Assembly: GCA_947478005.1 (NCBI GenBank)
Contig: CANJVG010000016.1
Span: 1-40,456, forward strand
From: Bacteroidota bacterium
GTDB taxonomy: Bacteria; Bacteroidota; Bacteroidia; Chitinophagales; LD1
DNA length: 40,456 nt
Direction: 5' to 3'
Positions 16,513-26,059 of the stretch are shown in pieces. Made by a program: the position numbers and the translations under genes. Under the pieces are notes generated by a model. It was not told the DNA's origin, searched no databases, and saw only the letters and a program-made list of their open reading frames with translations. Every line of letters starts with the position of its first letter. The first letter of the stretch is position 1.

Positions 16513-18396
16513 GTGAAAAGTAAAATACCAATATCAGTAAGCCATCCGCATCTACTTAATGAGTGGGACTATAATTTAAACGAAACACGACCTGACCAAT
16601 TAACACACGGCTCATCCAAAAAAGTATTCTGGAGATGTCAAATTAATCATTCTTGGCAAGCATCCATTTACACAAGGGCTAAAGGCCATGGTTGTCCTTT
16701 TTGTAGATCGAGCACATCCCTAAATGAGTTAATCATATTTTCGGAATTGAGTTATATTTTTCCAGATGCAATACACAGATACATTAAGGATAAAAAAGAA
16801 ATCGATGTCTTTCTACCTGAAGTAAATATTGGAATTGAATATGATGGCTTTAGATGGCATAAAGAAAATGATTTAAAGGACAGAAATAAGAATGTATTCT
16901 ATGAAAAAATTGGCGTTAAGATTATTCGAGTTAGACAGAAAGGTCTACCGAAAATTGCAAACGATGATATTATAGCTGAAAAAAAAATAAATGCAAAAGC
17001 TGTAATTGATGATGTGCTAAGAAGTATCCTAAACTCTGGCCGTGCAAAAAATTATCGATCAAAAATTATAAATTACTTTAAACTTGCTGGTGTAGCAAAT
17101 GATTCAAAATATCAAGAACTATTAGCTTATCACCCATTCCCATTTAGAGGTAAAAGTTTAGAGGATAAATTTCCAACACTAGCTTCAGAGTGGAATATCG
17201 ATAAAAATAAAAATCTAACTCCAAATCATTTTTATCCGCAGTCAGCTACCATAGTGGGGTGGAAATGTGCTAAAGGCCATGAATGGGAGTCTAGAATTTC
17301 TCATCGAGTTAATGGTAGTGGTTGCCCAATTTGTTCAGGTCGCATTGCTGGATCAGAAAATAATCTCTTTGTAACTGATACCGAATTAGCAGAAGAATGG
17401 CATTTTCAAAAAAACAAACTACTTCCTTTTGATTATTTGCCCAATTCAGGTAAAAAAGTTTGGTGGAAATGCTTAAAAGGACATGAATGGCAGGCCACTA
17501 TTGCTAGCCGTAATTCCAATGGCGCAGGCTGCCCTTTTTGTTCTGGCAATAATATAGAAGAATCTGATAGTATCTTTTTCAACAAGGAAATAATGTCAAT
17601 TTGGAACTTTGACAAAAACAATTCTATAAGTCCAAAAAAGCTAAGTGAAAATTCGAATAAAAAAGTTTGGTGGAGGTGTAAAAAGAACCACGAATGGGAA
17701 TCCATTATTGCAAATATATCGAAAGGGAGCAGGTGTCCATTTTGCAGTGGACATAAAGCAACTTATGATTCTTCATTTGGAAATAATTACCCGGATTTAC
17801 TAAAAGAATGGAATTCCTTAAAAAATAACTTAAGTCCTTTCGATATAAGTTGTCAATCAAAAAAAAAGGTTTGGTGGAAATGCAATAATCAACACGAATG
17901 GCAAACCACAGTCCAGAATAGAACTAAAGGTTCAAGGTGCCCTTATTGCTCCAATAAAATTGTATTAGTAGGTAATTCTCTTTTTACATTGATGCCAGAA
18001 TTAATGAAAGAATGGGATTTCAAGAATAATCTAAAAGTAGATCCCAAAAAAATTAGTGTTGGCTCTGGTCTTAAAGCTTGGTGGATTTGTAAAAATGGCC
18101 ATTCATGGGAAGCATCAATTTATCATCGTACTAAAAACAAATCTGGATGTCCTTTTTGCTCAAATAAGAAGATTTCATCCGAAAATTCTATTGTGAAAAC
18201 ACATCCACATTTAACTGAAGAATGGGACTTTAAGAGGAATGCAGAAATTAAACCTGAAATGTATTCCCATGGTTCAACGAAAAAAGTTTGGTGGGAATGC
18301 ACTAAAGGTCACAGTTGGCTGGCATCAATCGGAAAAAGAACAAGCGGTAGAGGTTGCCCTGATTGTTATAAGCTAAAAAGAAAAAGTAGCACCTAA
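16513..18396 (+). CDS. Multi-treble-clef zinc-finger protein (DUF4379-like) with embedded PD-(D/E)XK/Vsr-like nuclease domain
   Basis: Seven repeats of the form [E/S]W(D/N)...VWWKC..GHEW.A.I..R..G.GCPFC. Between repeats 1 and 2: KEIDVFLPEVNIGIEYDGFRWHKENDLKDRNKNVFYEKIGVKIIRVRQKGLP. GTG start at 16513. Confidence 0.85.
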   Translation: MKSKIPISVSHPHLLNEWDYNLNETRPDQLTHGSSKKVFWRCQINHSWQASIYTRAKGHGCPFCRSSTSLNELIIFSELSYIFPDAIHRYIKDKKEIDVFLPEVNIGIEYDGFRWHKENDLKDRNKNVFYEKIGVKIIRVRQKGLPKIANDDIIAEKKINAKAVIDDVLRSILNSGRAKNYRSKIINYFKLAGVANDSKYQELLAYHPFPFRGKSLEDKFPTLASEWNIDKNKNLTPNHFYPQSATIVGWKCAKGHEWESRISHRVNGSGCPICSGRIAGSENNLFVTDTELAEEWHFQKNKLLPFDYLPNSGKKVWWKCLKGHEWQATIASRNSNGAGCPFCSGNNIEESDSIFFNKEIMSIWNFDKNNSISPKKLSENSNKKVWWRCKKNHEWESIIANISKGSRCPFCSGHKATYDSSFGNNYPDLLKEWNSLKNNLSPFDISCQSKKKVWWKCNNQHEWQTTVQNRTKGSRCPYCSNKIVLVGNSLFTLMPELMKEWDFKNNLKVDPKKISVGSGLKAWWICKNGHSWEASIYHRTKNKSGCPFCSNKKISSENSIVKTHPHLTEEWDFKRNAEIKPEMYSHGSTKKVWWECTKGHSWLASIGKRTSGRGCPDCYKLKRKSST

Positions 18397-18599
18397 CAAT
18401 GGTAGACGTTGTTGGCGTTTAGGATCGGCTCTGCGATGATTCACCCACAACACAAAACCCTTATTTGGTTCGTTCATATTGTATAGCACAATATATTGTG
18501 TTTTGTTTAATATACAGCTATGATTTCCTAACTTATTAAAAAAAAATAACCAGAAAAAATTTAGCACCCCTAAATTTCATCATACCAGAATCTTTATTA

Positions 18600-18607
18600 T
18601 ATTTTTG
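18600..18607 (+). promoter_or_regulatory. Bacteroidetes-type -7 box (TATTTTTG)
   Basis: TAnnTTTG match 31 bp upstream of ATG 18638. No clear -33 TTTG. Confidence 0.35.
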
Positions 18608-18637
18608 CAACAAGTAATTCAGAATTTAAGAATCATT

Positions 18638-18790
18638 ATGAATCAAACACTTGCATTTCTCCTATTAGTTGCAATTCCCTTTGTTTGTAGGTATTGTTTT
18701 AAAGTTTACATCATTAAAACATTTAAGGATAAAGACAGTGAACTTGATTTTAAAAATGACAGGTATATAATAAATGGTAAGAAAAAATAA
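18638..18790 (+). CDS. Small single-TM protein (about 50 aa)
   Basis: MNQTLAFLLLVAIPFVCRYCFKVYIIKTFKDKDSELDFKNDRYIINGKKK. One hydrophobic helix; small, so uncertain. Confidence 0.4.
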   Translation: MNQTLAFLLLVAIPFVCRYCFKVYIIKTFKDKDSELDFKNDRYIINGKKK

Positions 18791-18799
18791 GTAACCCCC

Positions 18800-18852
18800 C
18801 CCTTCTTCGTCCCCACAGGGTCTCCGCCTTGGGACCCTGCGCGAGTGAAGGG
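18800..18852. repeat. Nested inverted repeat / stem-loop
   Basis: CCCTTC...CAGGGTC-tccgccttgg-GACCCTG...GAAGGG: two nested complementary arm pairs. Confidence 0.65.
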
Positions 18853-18972
18853 CTAAGTGAATAGAGTACCTAAGAAACCTTTTGCATTAAGTTTCTCTTT
18901 CTTCACCGCTCTGCCGGAACCAACGCTAAGACCTCATTAATTTTATTTTTGCCGCCTCAATTAAAAGCATAG

Positions 18973-20601
18973 ATGGATATTAATGACGATAAGCTGCCTT
19001 CCAATTCCTTTCGCAAACAGCAAACATCCAATCCTTACACTCCTTTTATTTATGCGCTGATATTATCCTTCGGGGTCATGCTCGGTTTTGTCGTCAACAC
19101 GATTACCAGCGGCAAACAACAGGTATCCAACAGCAACTATGATAAGATTCTGGACATCCTGAATTATGTTGACGTAAAGTATGTAGACACTATCAACCGT
19201 TCGCAGCTCATGAACAAGACGATTGATAAAATGCTTTCCAATCTCGACCCTCACTCGGTATATATACCGGCCAGCGATTTAAGCGAAACCAACGAATCAC
19301 TCGAAGGCAATTTTGAAGGCGTAGGCATTGAGTTCTTCATTGTGCAGGATACTATCACGGTAGTTACCGCCATATCCGGTGGCCCTTCCGAAAGCGTAGG
19401 TATCAGAGCCGGTGACAGAATCATTAAGATTGAAGATAGCGTAGTAGCAGGCATAAAAATTAAGGACACGGAAGTAAAACATCGTCTTCGCGGCCCCAAA
19501 AACACTAAAGTTAGAGTTGCAATTCTTCGCAATGGGGTCAAAGACCTTATTGCCTTTACCATCCAGCGCGGCAAAATTCCGCTCTATAGCGTTGATGCTG
19601 CTTATATGCTGAATGAAAACACAGGCTACATCCGTATAAACACTTTCAGCTCTACAACCCATCGCGAGTTTGCTGAAAAGATAATGAACTTACAGAAGAC
19701 CGGTATGAAGAAACTCGTGATCGATTTGCGCGATAATCCAGGTGGATATTTGCAGGCAGCTACCACCATTGCCGATGAAATCCTGTCGGGCGAAAAAATG
19801 ATAGTGTACACCAAAGGCAAAGCCTATGAAAAGCAGGAATATCGAGCCAATAAAGAAGGTCTCTTCGAACAAGGCGAACTGGTCATCCTGATAGACCAAT
19901 ATTCCGCCTCAGCCAGCGAAATTCTTTCAGGAGCTGTGCAGGATTGGGATAGAGGCACCATCATTGGTCGAACTTCCTTTGGCAAAGGCCTGGTGCAGGA
20001 ACAGTATGATTTAAAAGATGGCTCTGCCATTCGATTGACAGTAGCCCGTTACTATACTCCTTCCGGTAGATGTATTCAGCGGCCTTACGACAAAGGCAAG
20101 GATCAATATGAAAATGATGTCTATGAACGCTATGCCCGTGGCGAATTCGTTCATGAGGATTCAATAAAAACTGCCGACAGCGTTGAATATAAAACATCGA
20201 AAGGGAAAAGAGTTTATGCCGGTGGTGGCATACGTCCCGACATTTTTGTGCCAATGGATACATCGGCCGACAATGCCTTCTTTTTCAATGTTCGGGCCCA
20301 TGTTCCCGAGTTTGTTTACAAATACTATTCGCAGCATGCCGGCTTGTTAGCAGCCTATAAAACACCACAGGATTTCGGTAAGCAGTATACGGTAACCAAT
20401 GAGATGGTTTTAGAGTTCTATAAATATGCCGAGAGTGCAGGCCTGAAGCGTAATGCAGATAAAGAAGCGAAGACTGAGGCCAAGTTGAAACTGAATCTCA
20501 AAGCATTTCTCGCCAAACAGCTTTGGCGTATGGATGGATTCTACTACATTATCAATGAAGATGACAAAGTAGTGAAAGCTGCTTTGGACAAATTGAAATA
20601 G
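18973..20601 (+). CDS. S41-family C-terminal processing peptidase with PDZ domain
   Basis: LDPHSVYIPASDL, PDZ GVGIEFFIVQDTITVVTAISGGPSESVGIRAGDRIIKIED, catalytic VILIDQYSASASEILSGAVQDWDRGTIIGRTSFGKGLVQEQ. Confidence 0.95.
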   Translation: MDINDDKLPSNSFRKQQTSNPYTPFIYALILSFGVMLGFVVNTITSGKQQVSNSNYDKILDILNYVDVKYVDTINRSQLMNKTIDKMLSNLDPHSVYIPASDLSETNESLEGNFEGVGIEFFIVQDTITVVTAISGGPSESVGIRAGDRIIKIEDSVVAGIKIKDTEVKHRLRGPKNTKVRVAILRNGVKDLIAFTIQRGKIPLYSVDAAYMLNENTGYIRINTFSSTTHREFAEKIMNLQKTGMKKLVIDLRDNPGGYLQAATTIADEILSGEKMIVYTKGKAYEKQEYRANKEGLFEQGELVILIDQYSASASEILSGAVQDWDRGTIIGRTSFGKGLVQEQYDLKDGSAIRLTVARYYTPSGRCIQRPYDKGKDQYENDVYERYARGEFVHEDSIKTADSVEYKTSKGKRVYAGGGIRPDIFVPMDTSADNAFFFNVRAHVPEFVYKYYSQHAGLLAAYKTPQDFGKQYTVTNEMVLEFYKYAESAGLKRNADKEAKTEAKLKLNLKAFLAKQLWRMDGFYYIINEDDKVVKAALDKLK

Positions 20602-20754
20602 AATATTTAGCCTCGATATTTGGGTGGCAAAACCGCTTTTATTTATACTGCTATCATTTAGTAATTCGAAGCGCTGAGCGGCACTCGCTGTAACCAAATT
20701 CTCTCATTCCCAATCCGATTCTTCTTGTTTAATTTGCGCACTCAGAAAATAGCT

Positions 20755-21579
20755 ATGAAAAACTTAGTAGAAAAGATAAAAGAAACCAGCGCGTTTCTGC
20801 AGTCGAAAATTAACGGAGATTATAAATACGGTATCATTCTCGGTTCGGGTTTGGGCAAACTGACCCATGAAATAACTGTTCACACCACTATAGCCTATAC
20901 TGACATACCGAACTTTCCGGTCAGCACCGTGCAGGGACATGGGGGCAGTTTGATTTTTGGCGAATTGGGCGGCAAACGCATAATAGCCATGAGTGGTCGC
21001 TTTCATTATTATGAAGGCTACAGCATGAGCGAGGTAACCTTTCCAGTAAGAGTGATGAAGGATATGGGCGTAGAAACCCTTTTGATTTCCAACGCATCCG
21101 GTGGTATGAATCCCGATTTTGAAGTAGGCGATTTAATGATTATCACCGACCACATTTATCTACAACCCGACCACCCCTTAAGAGGCAAAAATCATGAAGA
21201 ACTTGGCCCCCGTTTTCCGAATATGAGCCATGCCTACAATCCGTCAATGGTTAAAAAGGCTATTTCTATTGCCGATGAAAACAATATTACCTGCCGCACT
21301 GGGGTCTATGTGGGCGTACAAGGTCCTACTTTCGAAACTCCGGCAGAATATAAGATGTATCACATTCTTGGAGGAGATGCTGTAGGCATGAGCACCACTC
21401 CGGAGGTAGTAGTAGCGCGTCATGCAGGTATGGAGGTGTTTGCCATTTCGGTAATCAGCGACATTGGTTTCCCTTTCGAAAAGGCCGATAATGTAAGCCA
21501 CGAATTTGTGCTCAATGCCGCATCAGAGGCGGAACCCAAGATGACAAAGATTATCATCGAATTGCTGAAACAGATTTAA
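20755..21579 (+). CDS. Purine nucleoside phosphorylase
   Basis: GIILGSGLGKLTHEI, VQGHGGSLIFG, GRFHYYEGYSMSEVTFPVRVMKDMG, LLISNASGGMNPDFEVGDLMIITDHI, TGVYVGVQGPTFETPAEYKM...GGDAVGMSTTPEVVVARHAGM. Confidence 0.96.
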   Translation: MKNLVEKIKETSAFLQSKINGDYKYGIILGSGLGKLTHEITVHTTIAYTDIPNFPVSTVQGHGGSLIFGELGGKRIIAMSGRFHYYEGYSMSEVTFPVRVMKDMGVETLLISNASGGMNPDFEVGDLMIITDHIYLQPDHPLRGKNHEELGPRFPNMSHAYNPSMVKKAISIADENNITCRTGVYVGVQGPTFETPAEYKMYHILGGDAVGMSTTPEVVVARHAGMEVFAISVISDIGFPFEKADNVSHEFVLNAASEAEPKMTKIIIELLKQI

Positions 21580-21584
21580 GGCTA

Positions 21585-21673
21585 TTGACGATTGACCATT
21601 GAAATGAATCACCATTCCATTCCCAAGCTTTTCTTTTTCCTGCTATGGTCTATGGTCAATTGTCAATGGTCAA
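21585..21673. repeat. TTGACCATTGA-type inverted repeat spanning the 5' end of the porin-like CDS
   Basis: TTGACGATTGACCATTGA (21585-21602). TCAATGGTCAA (21663-21673) is the exact reverse complement of 21592-21602. TGGTCAATTGTCAA is complementary to 21585-21598 with one mismatch. Confidence 0.8.
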
Positions 21674-23544
21674 CTGCTTCTCCGGTTGATTCTGTCAAGA
21701 CACTATTCGGCAACAAAGTTGTTGCTTCGACAAAGAACGATACCTACTTTCTGAATGCAGACCCAGGGCAGCATTATGTTATAGACTCCAATATTTATGG
21801 CATTCAAAACTATAGCGTGGTGCAGCGCAGTGCCGGTAGGGAATATGCCAACCTGAGCAACACCGGAAGCGCTGCCTATCCTTTAGTGTTTGATATCAAT
21901 CGGTCCACCGGTTTTAACCTTGGCTACAATCAGTTTGATGCTTATCGTTACCACAAAGATTCGGTAAAATATTATCAGGTCATTCGTCCTTACACGGAAG
22001 TGAGTATGCTTATAGGGCTAAAAGCAGAGCAGATATTTCAAGGCATCTTTGCCAATCAACACAAAGGCATTATTTATTACGGAGTAGAATTCAGAAGGAT
22101 ATTTTCCAAGGGCATCTATCCCAATAGCCGCAATAACAACAACGGTTTCAATCTGTATGGCATTTACAATTCCAAAAACAAACGCTGGAATGTGCAGGCC
22201 GACATTATATTCAACTGGTTCCGGCCACAAGAGAATGGCGGAGTAACGGTGGACCCGTTTAGCGGCAAATACTTTCAAAAAACATTAGTGCCTGTGGTGC
22301 TGGGTGTGGCCGAAGGGAAATATTCGCAGGTAGATGCTTATTTAAAAACCTCTTACAACATCGGAAAAAAATACTACGAGCATCCAAGCGACACAAACGG
22401 TAAGAAGGTATTGATGCCCGTGTTTCGAATCTCCCATCAGTTAAATATAGAGAACAGCAAAAACAAGTATCATGACTTTGGTACCAATGCTTCACCTCTC
22501 AACTCCGGTTACTATGGTGCGTTCTACATTATTCCCGATTCCATTTCCAATCAATTGGATTATACAAAAATCGGCAATGCACTTCAACTTGATTATGTAG
22601 CCCGTAAACTTTCATCGGATTCTGCTTACAGCGAGAAGAACTTCATTGCCAGTGCCGAACTGGGGTTTGACTATTTCTACATTAAGCAAAATGAATTGAA
22701 AAGCAACACAAGCAATTTCTATGTGTCGGGAAACTTCAGAAATAATGCGTCATCGGGCTCCAAATTATTTTACCGAGCAGCAGTGAAATACTTCCTTTAT
22801 GGCTGGAATCAAAATGATTTATTGGCGGATGCCTTAGTGGGATATGATTTAGGCAAGGTCGGTGTGCTTTCAGGCAACTTCACTTATCAGTTAAAAGAAG
22901 CACCCTATATATATGAGCGCTACATCACCCATCCGGTAGTATGGGATTATAGTTTACCCAAAACGAAAACAATGGTGGCTGGATTCAGGTATCAGAACAT
23001 TCGTTACGGTTTAGATGCAGGGTTGAATTATTATGTATTGGATCATCTGCCTGTCTATCCGGGTCGTTCATCGCCCTATATCTCTACAGGTATTGAAAAC
23101 GCTTTTGTGGTTCATGCAGGAAACAGAAATGGGTTCTATGGGTTGCATATAGACAACGATGTATGGTTTACTATAACACCCAACAACGGCCTGATTAAAC
23201 AAACCTATCCTATGCTGGTTACCAAGCACAGCATTTATTATGAAAACAGACTGTTTAAGAAGATGCTTTGGTTTGCCACCGGTTTCGATTTGCGCTATCG
23301 CTATCAAAACAACGGACCTTACTATGAGCCTATGATGGGGGCCTTCTATCCAACGGGTATAAACAACAAGTTCTATCCGGTGCTCGATTGGTTCTTGAAT
23401 GCTAAGATTAAAACAGTGCGCATTTTCCTCAAGGTTACCAATATCAGTTCTAATATAGGGGGCAAAGGATATTACCAGATGTATGGATATCCTGCAACAG
23501 ACCTATCCTTCCAGTTTGGTTTGAAATGGAGATTCTTTGAATAG
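21604..23544 (+). CDS. Putative outer-membrane porin-like beta-barrel protein
   Basis: Signal peptide MNHHSIPKLFFFLLWSMVNCQWSTAS. Long beta-barrel-like sequence with aromatic C-terminus (LSFQFGLKWRFFE). ORF also allows TTG at 21592. Confidence 0.75.
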   Translation: MNHHSIPKLFFFLLWSMVNCQWSTASPVDSVKTLFGNKVVASTKNDTYFLNADPGQHYVIDSNIYGIQNYSVVQRSAGREYANLSNTGSAAYPLVFDINRSTGFNLGYNQFDAYRYHKDSVKYYQVIRPYTEVSMLIGLKAEQIFQGIFANQHKGIIYYGVEFRRIFSKGIYPNSRNNNNGFNLYGIYNSKNKRWNVQADIIFNWFRPQENGGVTVDPFSGKYFQKTLVPVVLGVAEGKYSQVDAYLKTSYNIGKKYYEHPSDTNGKKVLMPVFRISHQLNIENSKNKYHDFGTNASPLNSGYYGAFYIIPDSISNQLDYTKIGNALQLDYVARKLSSDSAYSEKNFIASAELGFDYFYIKQNELKSNTSNFYVSGNFRNNASSGSKLFYRAAVKYFLYGWNQNDLLADALVGYDLGKVGVLSGNFTYQLKEAPYIYERYITHPVVWDYSLPKTKTMVAGFRYQNIRYGLDAGLNYYVLDHLPVYPGRSSPYISTGIENAFVVHAGNRNGFYGLHIDNDVWFTITPNNGLIKQTYPMLVTKHSIYYENRLFKKMLWFATGFDLRYRYQNNGPYYEPMMGAFYPTGINNKFYPVLDWFLNAKIKTVRIFLKVTNISSNIGGKGYYQMYGYPATDLSFQFGLKWRFFE

Positions 23545-23547
23545 AGA

Positions 23548-24771
23548 TTACAGATTAGTAGCAAACAACAATTCCAGATTGCTGCTCTTGATGCCAAACA
23601 TGTTGGCTAAGTTTTCGTTGGTAAGGTTCCCTTTATACATATAAATACCACTACGGATTCCCTTGTCTTCATAAATCAGATTCTTCATGCCGCTCAAATC
23701 GCCACATTTGAGTAAGATAGGAGTGAGGATATTGCTAAATGCATAAGAAGCCGTGCGCGAAACACGCGAAGGAATATTAGGCACACAGTAATGGGTCACA
23801 TCGTATTTCTTAAAAGTCGGCTCGGCATGAGACGTAACTTCCGAAGTTTCGAAACAACCTCCCTGGTCGATACTTACATCAATAACCACACTTCCCGGTT
23901 TCATCTTAGCCACCATTTCCTCCGTAACGATAACAGGTGTGCGTCCTTGTTTGGAATGAACAGCACCAATAGCCACATCGGCACTTTCTAATTCCTGTTC
24001 TAAGATAACCGGAGAAATGGTAGAAGTGAAAACACGAGTATTTATCTTTTCTTGTAAACGTTGTAATTTGAAAACGTTGTTGTCAAAAACAGAAATCACT
24101 GCGCCTAATCCAATAGCTGCTCGAGCTGCAAAAACACCTACTACACCTGCACCCAGAATAACCACCTTAGCAGGCGGCACTCCGGAAATACCGCCCAGCA
24201 AAATCCCTTTTCCATCATTAGCATTACTCAGGAACTCTGCAGCCAGCAGAATTACACTATTTCCCGCAATTTCACTCATGGCACGTACAAAAGGGAAACG
24301 TCCTGCTTCATCATTCGTATATTCATAAGCCAAAGCTGTCACCTTCTTTTTCATCAACAACTGAATGTATTCTTTCTTCATCGTTGGAAGATGAATTGGG
24401 GAGATGAGGGTTTGGTTGCTTTGAAGCATTTCTATTTCTTCAATCTGCACGGGTGCAATCTTGATAACCGTGTCTGCTTTAAACACTTCTTCGGTGCTAT
24501 CGGTTATTTCGGCTCCCGATTCAGAGTAATCATTGTCTGAAAAATGGGAATCGTTTCCTGCACCACGCTCTATCAATATGCGGTGGCCATTAGATACAAG
24601 CGTTTTAACGCTCTCGGGAGTCAAGCCGATTCTATGCTCCTGAAAACTTTTTTCTTTTGGAATGCCAATAAACAGTTTGGCTTTTCGCATGGCCACCATC
24701 GAAGGTGATTCCATCGGTTGCAAACCAAGTTTGCTCACTATACCTTCAAAATCTTTTTTCTTTTCTGACAT
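23548..24771 (-). CDS. ald: Alanine dehydrogenase
   Basis: IGIPKEKSFQEHRIGLTPESVKTLVSNGHRILIERGAGNDSHFSDNDY, VVILGAGVVGVFAARAAIGLGAVISVFDNN, VVIDVSIDQGGCFETSEVTSHAEPTF, VTHYCVPNIPSRVSRTASYAFSN. Confidence 0.93.
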   Translation of the reverse strand: MSEKKKDFEGIVSKLGLQPMESPSMVAMRKAKLFIGIPKEKSFQEHRIGLTPESVKTLVSNGHRILIERGAGNDSHFSDNDYSESGAEITDSTEEVFKADTVIKIAPVQIEEIEMLQSNQTLISPIHLPTMKKEYIQLLMKKKVTALAYEYTNDEAGRFPFVRAMSEIAGNSVILLAAEFLSNANDGKGILLGGISGVPPAKVVILGAGVVGVFAARAAIGLGAVISVFDNNVFKLQRLQEKINTRVFTSTISPVILEQELESADVAIGAVHSKQGRTPVIVTEEMVAKMKPGSVVIDVSIDQGGCFETSEVTSHAEPTFKKYDVTHYCVPNIPSRVSRTASYAFSNILTPILLKCGDLSGMKNLIYEDKGIRSGIYMYKGNLTNENLANMFGIKSSNLELLFATNL

Positions 24772-24808
24772 ATCTTCGTGTTGATGATTGATTTACAGAA
24801 TGCGCTAA

Positions 24809-25234
24809 TCAGTTGCTAAAGATAGACAAGTTTCGCATATTTTCATCAGGTTTGATTTCAATTTTGACCACATCGTTGGGTAAAAGCCCTGCCACCAATT
24901 CTGGCCACTCAATAAAACAGTAGGTTTCACCATTCACATATTCCTCAATACCCACTTCTAATGCTTCTTCCAAACTCTTCAAACGATAAAGGTCAATGTG
25001 ATAAATCCTGCCCCAGGTATCGGACAGGTATTCATTCACGATGCTGTAAGTAGGGCTGCTGAAATTGTCGTTCGAGCCCAGCTGTTTGCACATCTCTTTG
25101 ATAAGTGTGGTCTTGCCTGCTCCCATGTCGGCATAGAAGGCGAACACTTTTCTGCCTTCCGAAAATTGCAGAATACTTTTAGCAACACTTGGAAGTTCAG
25201 CTATACTAACTATGGAAATCTCTGTATGTCTCAA
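24809..25234 (-). CDS. tsaE: tRNA threonylcarbamoyladenosine biosynthesis ATPase
   Basis: YADMGAGKTTLIKEMCKQLG (Walker A), FSSPTYSIVNEY, IYHIDLYRLKSLEEALEVGIEEY, FIEWPE. Confidence 0.95.
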   Translation of the reverse strand: MRHTEISIVSIAELPSVAKSILQFSEGRKVFAFYADMGAGKTTLIKEMCKQLGSNDNFSSPTYSIVNEYLSDTWGRIYHIDLYRLKSLEEALEVGIEEYVNGETYCFIEWPELVAGLLPNDVVKIEIKPDENMRNLSIFSN

Positions 25235-25255
25235 GTTGGTTTTGTCCTTTTATAT

Positions 25256-26059
25256 TCACTTTTTCAAACAAAATTTTCGGAAGGCAACCAACTTGTTGGT
25301 ATTTATCCAATCTACTTTGGCATCCAATAGCACTTTCCATGTTTTTGGATTGTCGGGGATGTGATAGAACCGAATTTGTTTGTTTATTTCATGACTGGCT
25401 GTAACCAGTGAGTCTAACTTTGCCTTTTGACAAGCAGGCATCGTTCCAATTCCAATCCAGCTGAAGTAGCTTTCCCAGGCACTGCTGTATCGAGTGCACA
25501 CTTTCGATGCGTTGTTATCGGACATGCTTTGAATGTTACCATCCAAAGTTGCCACGCTTGAGTCTTCTTTCAACAGAGCACTTTGTGGGCTGCTACCCGA
25601 AATTAAAATATTGATAGCGCGCTGACCAATAACCGAATCATGACGGTAAACGGTAATTAAGTTTTCGTAGTTTTTTAAAATCTTCTTCAATTGCTCGTAG
25701 GTTTCTGTGCCATCTGTTTTGAAATCAATCATAAAGATAACGGGCGTATCAAAACCTTTGTACACTGTTCCTCCGTTCTGAGTAATTACTTTTTTAATAG
25801 GTTCCAGGTACAACTGCTCAATTGTTTTCTTGAGGTCAAGGCCAACCGGTATGTGCGACACTATCAATTTCCCCTTGTGCAGAAAGACATCTATTTCTAT
25901 ACTGGTATAACCATTTTCCAACGCCTGAAACAAAGGACGGGCGTGGGTGTAATCATTGTGTGCATGACCACGCAATAGGAGAGGAGCCACCTGAGCGTCC
26001 ACTTTAGTGAAGGTGAAAAATGTATAAATAACAAGAACTAAAAACGATATTCTCAACAA
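25256..26059 (-). CDS. Secreted PI-PLC/GDPD-like phosphodiesterase family protein
   Basis: LLLRGHAHNDYTHARPLFQALENGYTSIEIDVFLHKGKLIVSH: TIM-barrel phosphodiesterase signature with N-terminal signal peptide. Confidence 0.8.
   Translation of the reverse strand: MLRISFLVLVIYTFFTFTKVDAQVAPLLLRGHAHNDYTHARPLFQALENGYTSIEIDVFLHKGKLIVSHIPVGLDLKKTIEQLYLEPIKKVITQNGGTVYKGFDTPVIFMIDFKTDGTETYEQLKKILKNYENLITVYRHDSVIGQRAINILISGSSPQSALLKEDSSVATLDGNIQSMSDNNASKVCTRYSSAWESYFSWIGIGTMPACQKAKLDSLVTASHEINKQIRFYHIPDNPKTWKVLLDAKVDWINTNKLVAFRKFCLKK

Noticed and set aside
18388-18420. Complete integron attC site
   Set aside because: ACCTAAC fits an R''-like core, but no matching GTTRRRY partner at proper spacing was found, and no integrase is present.
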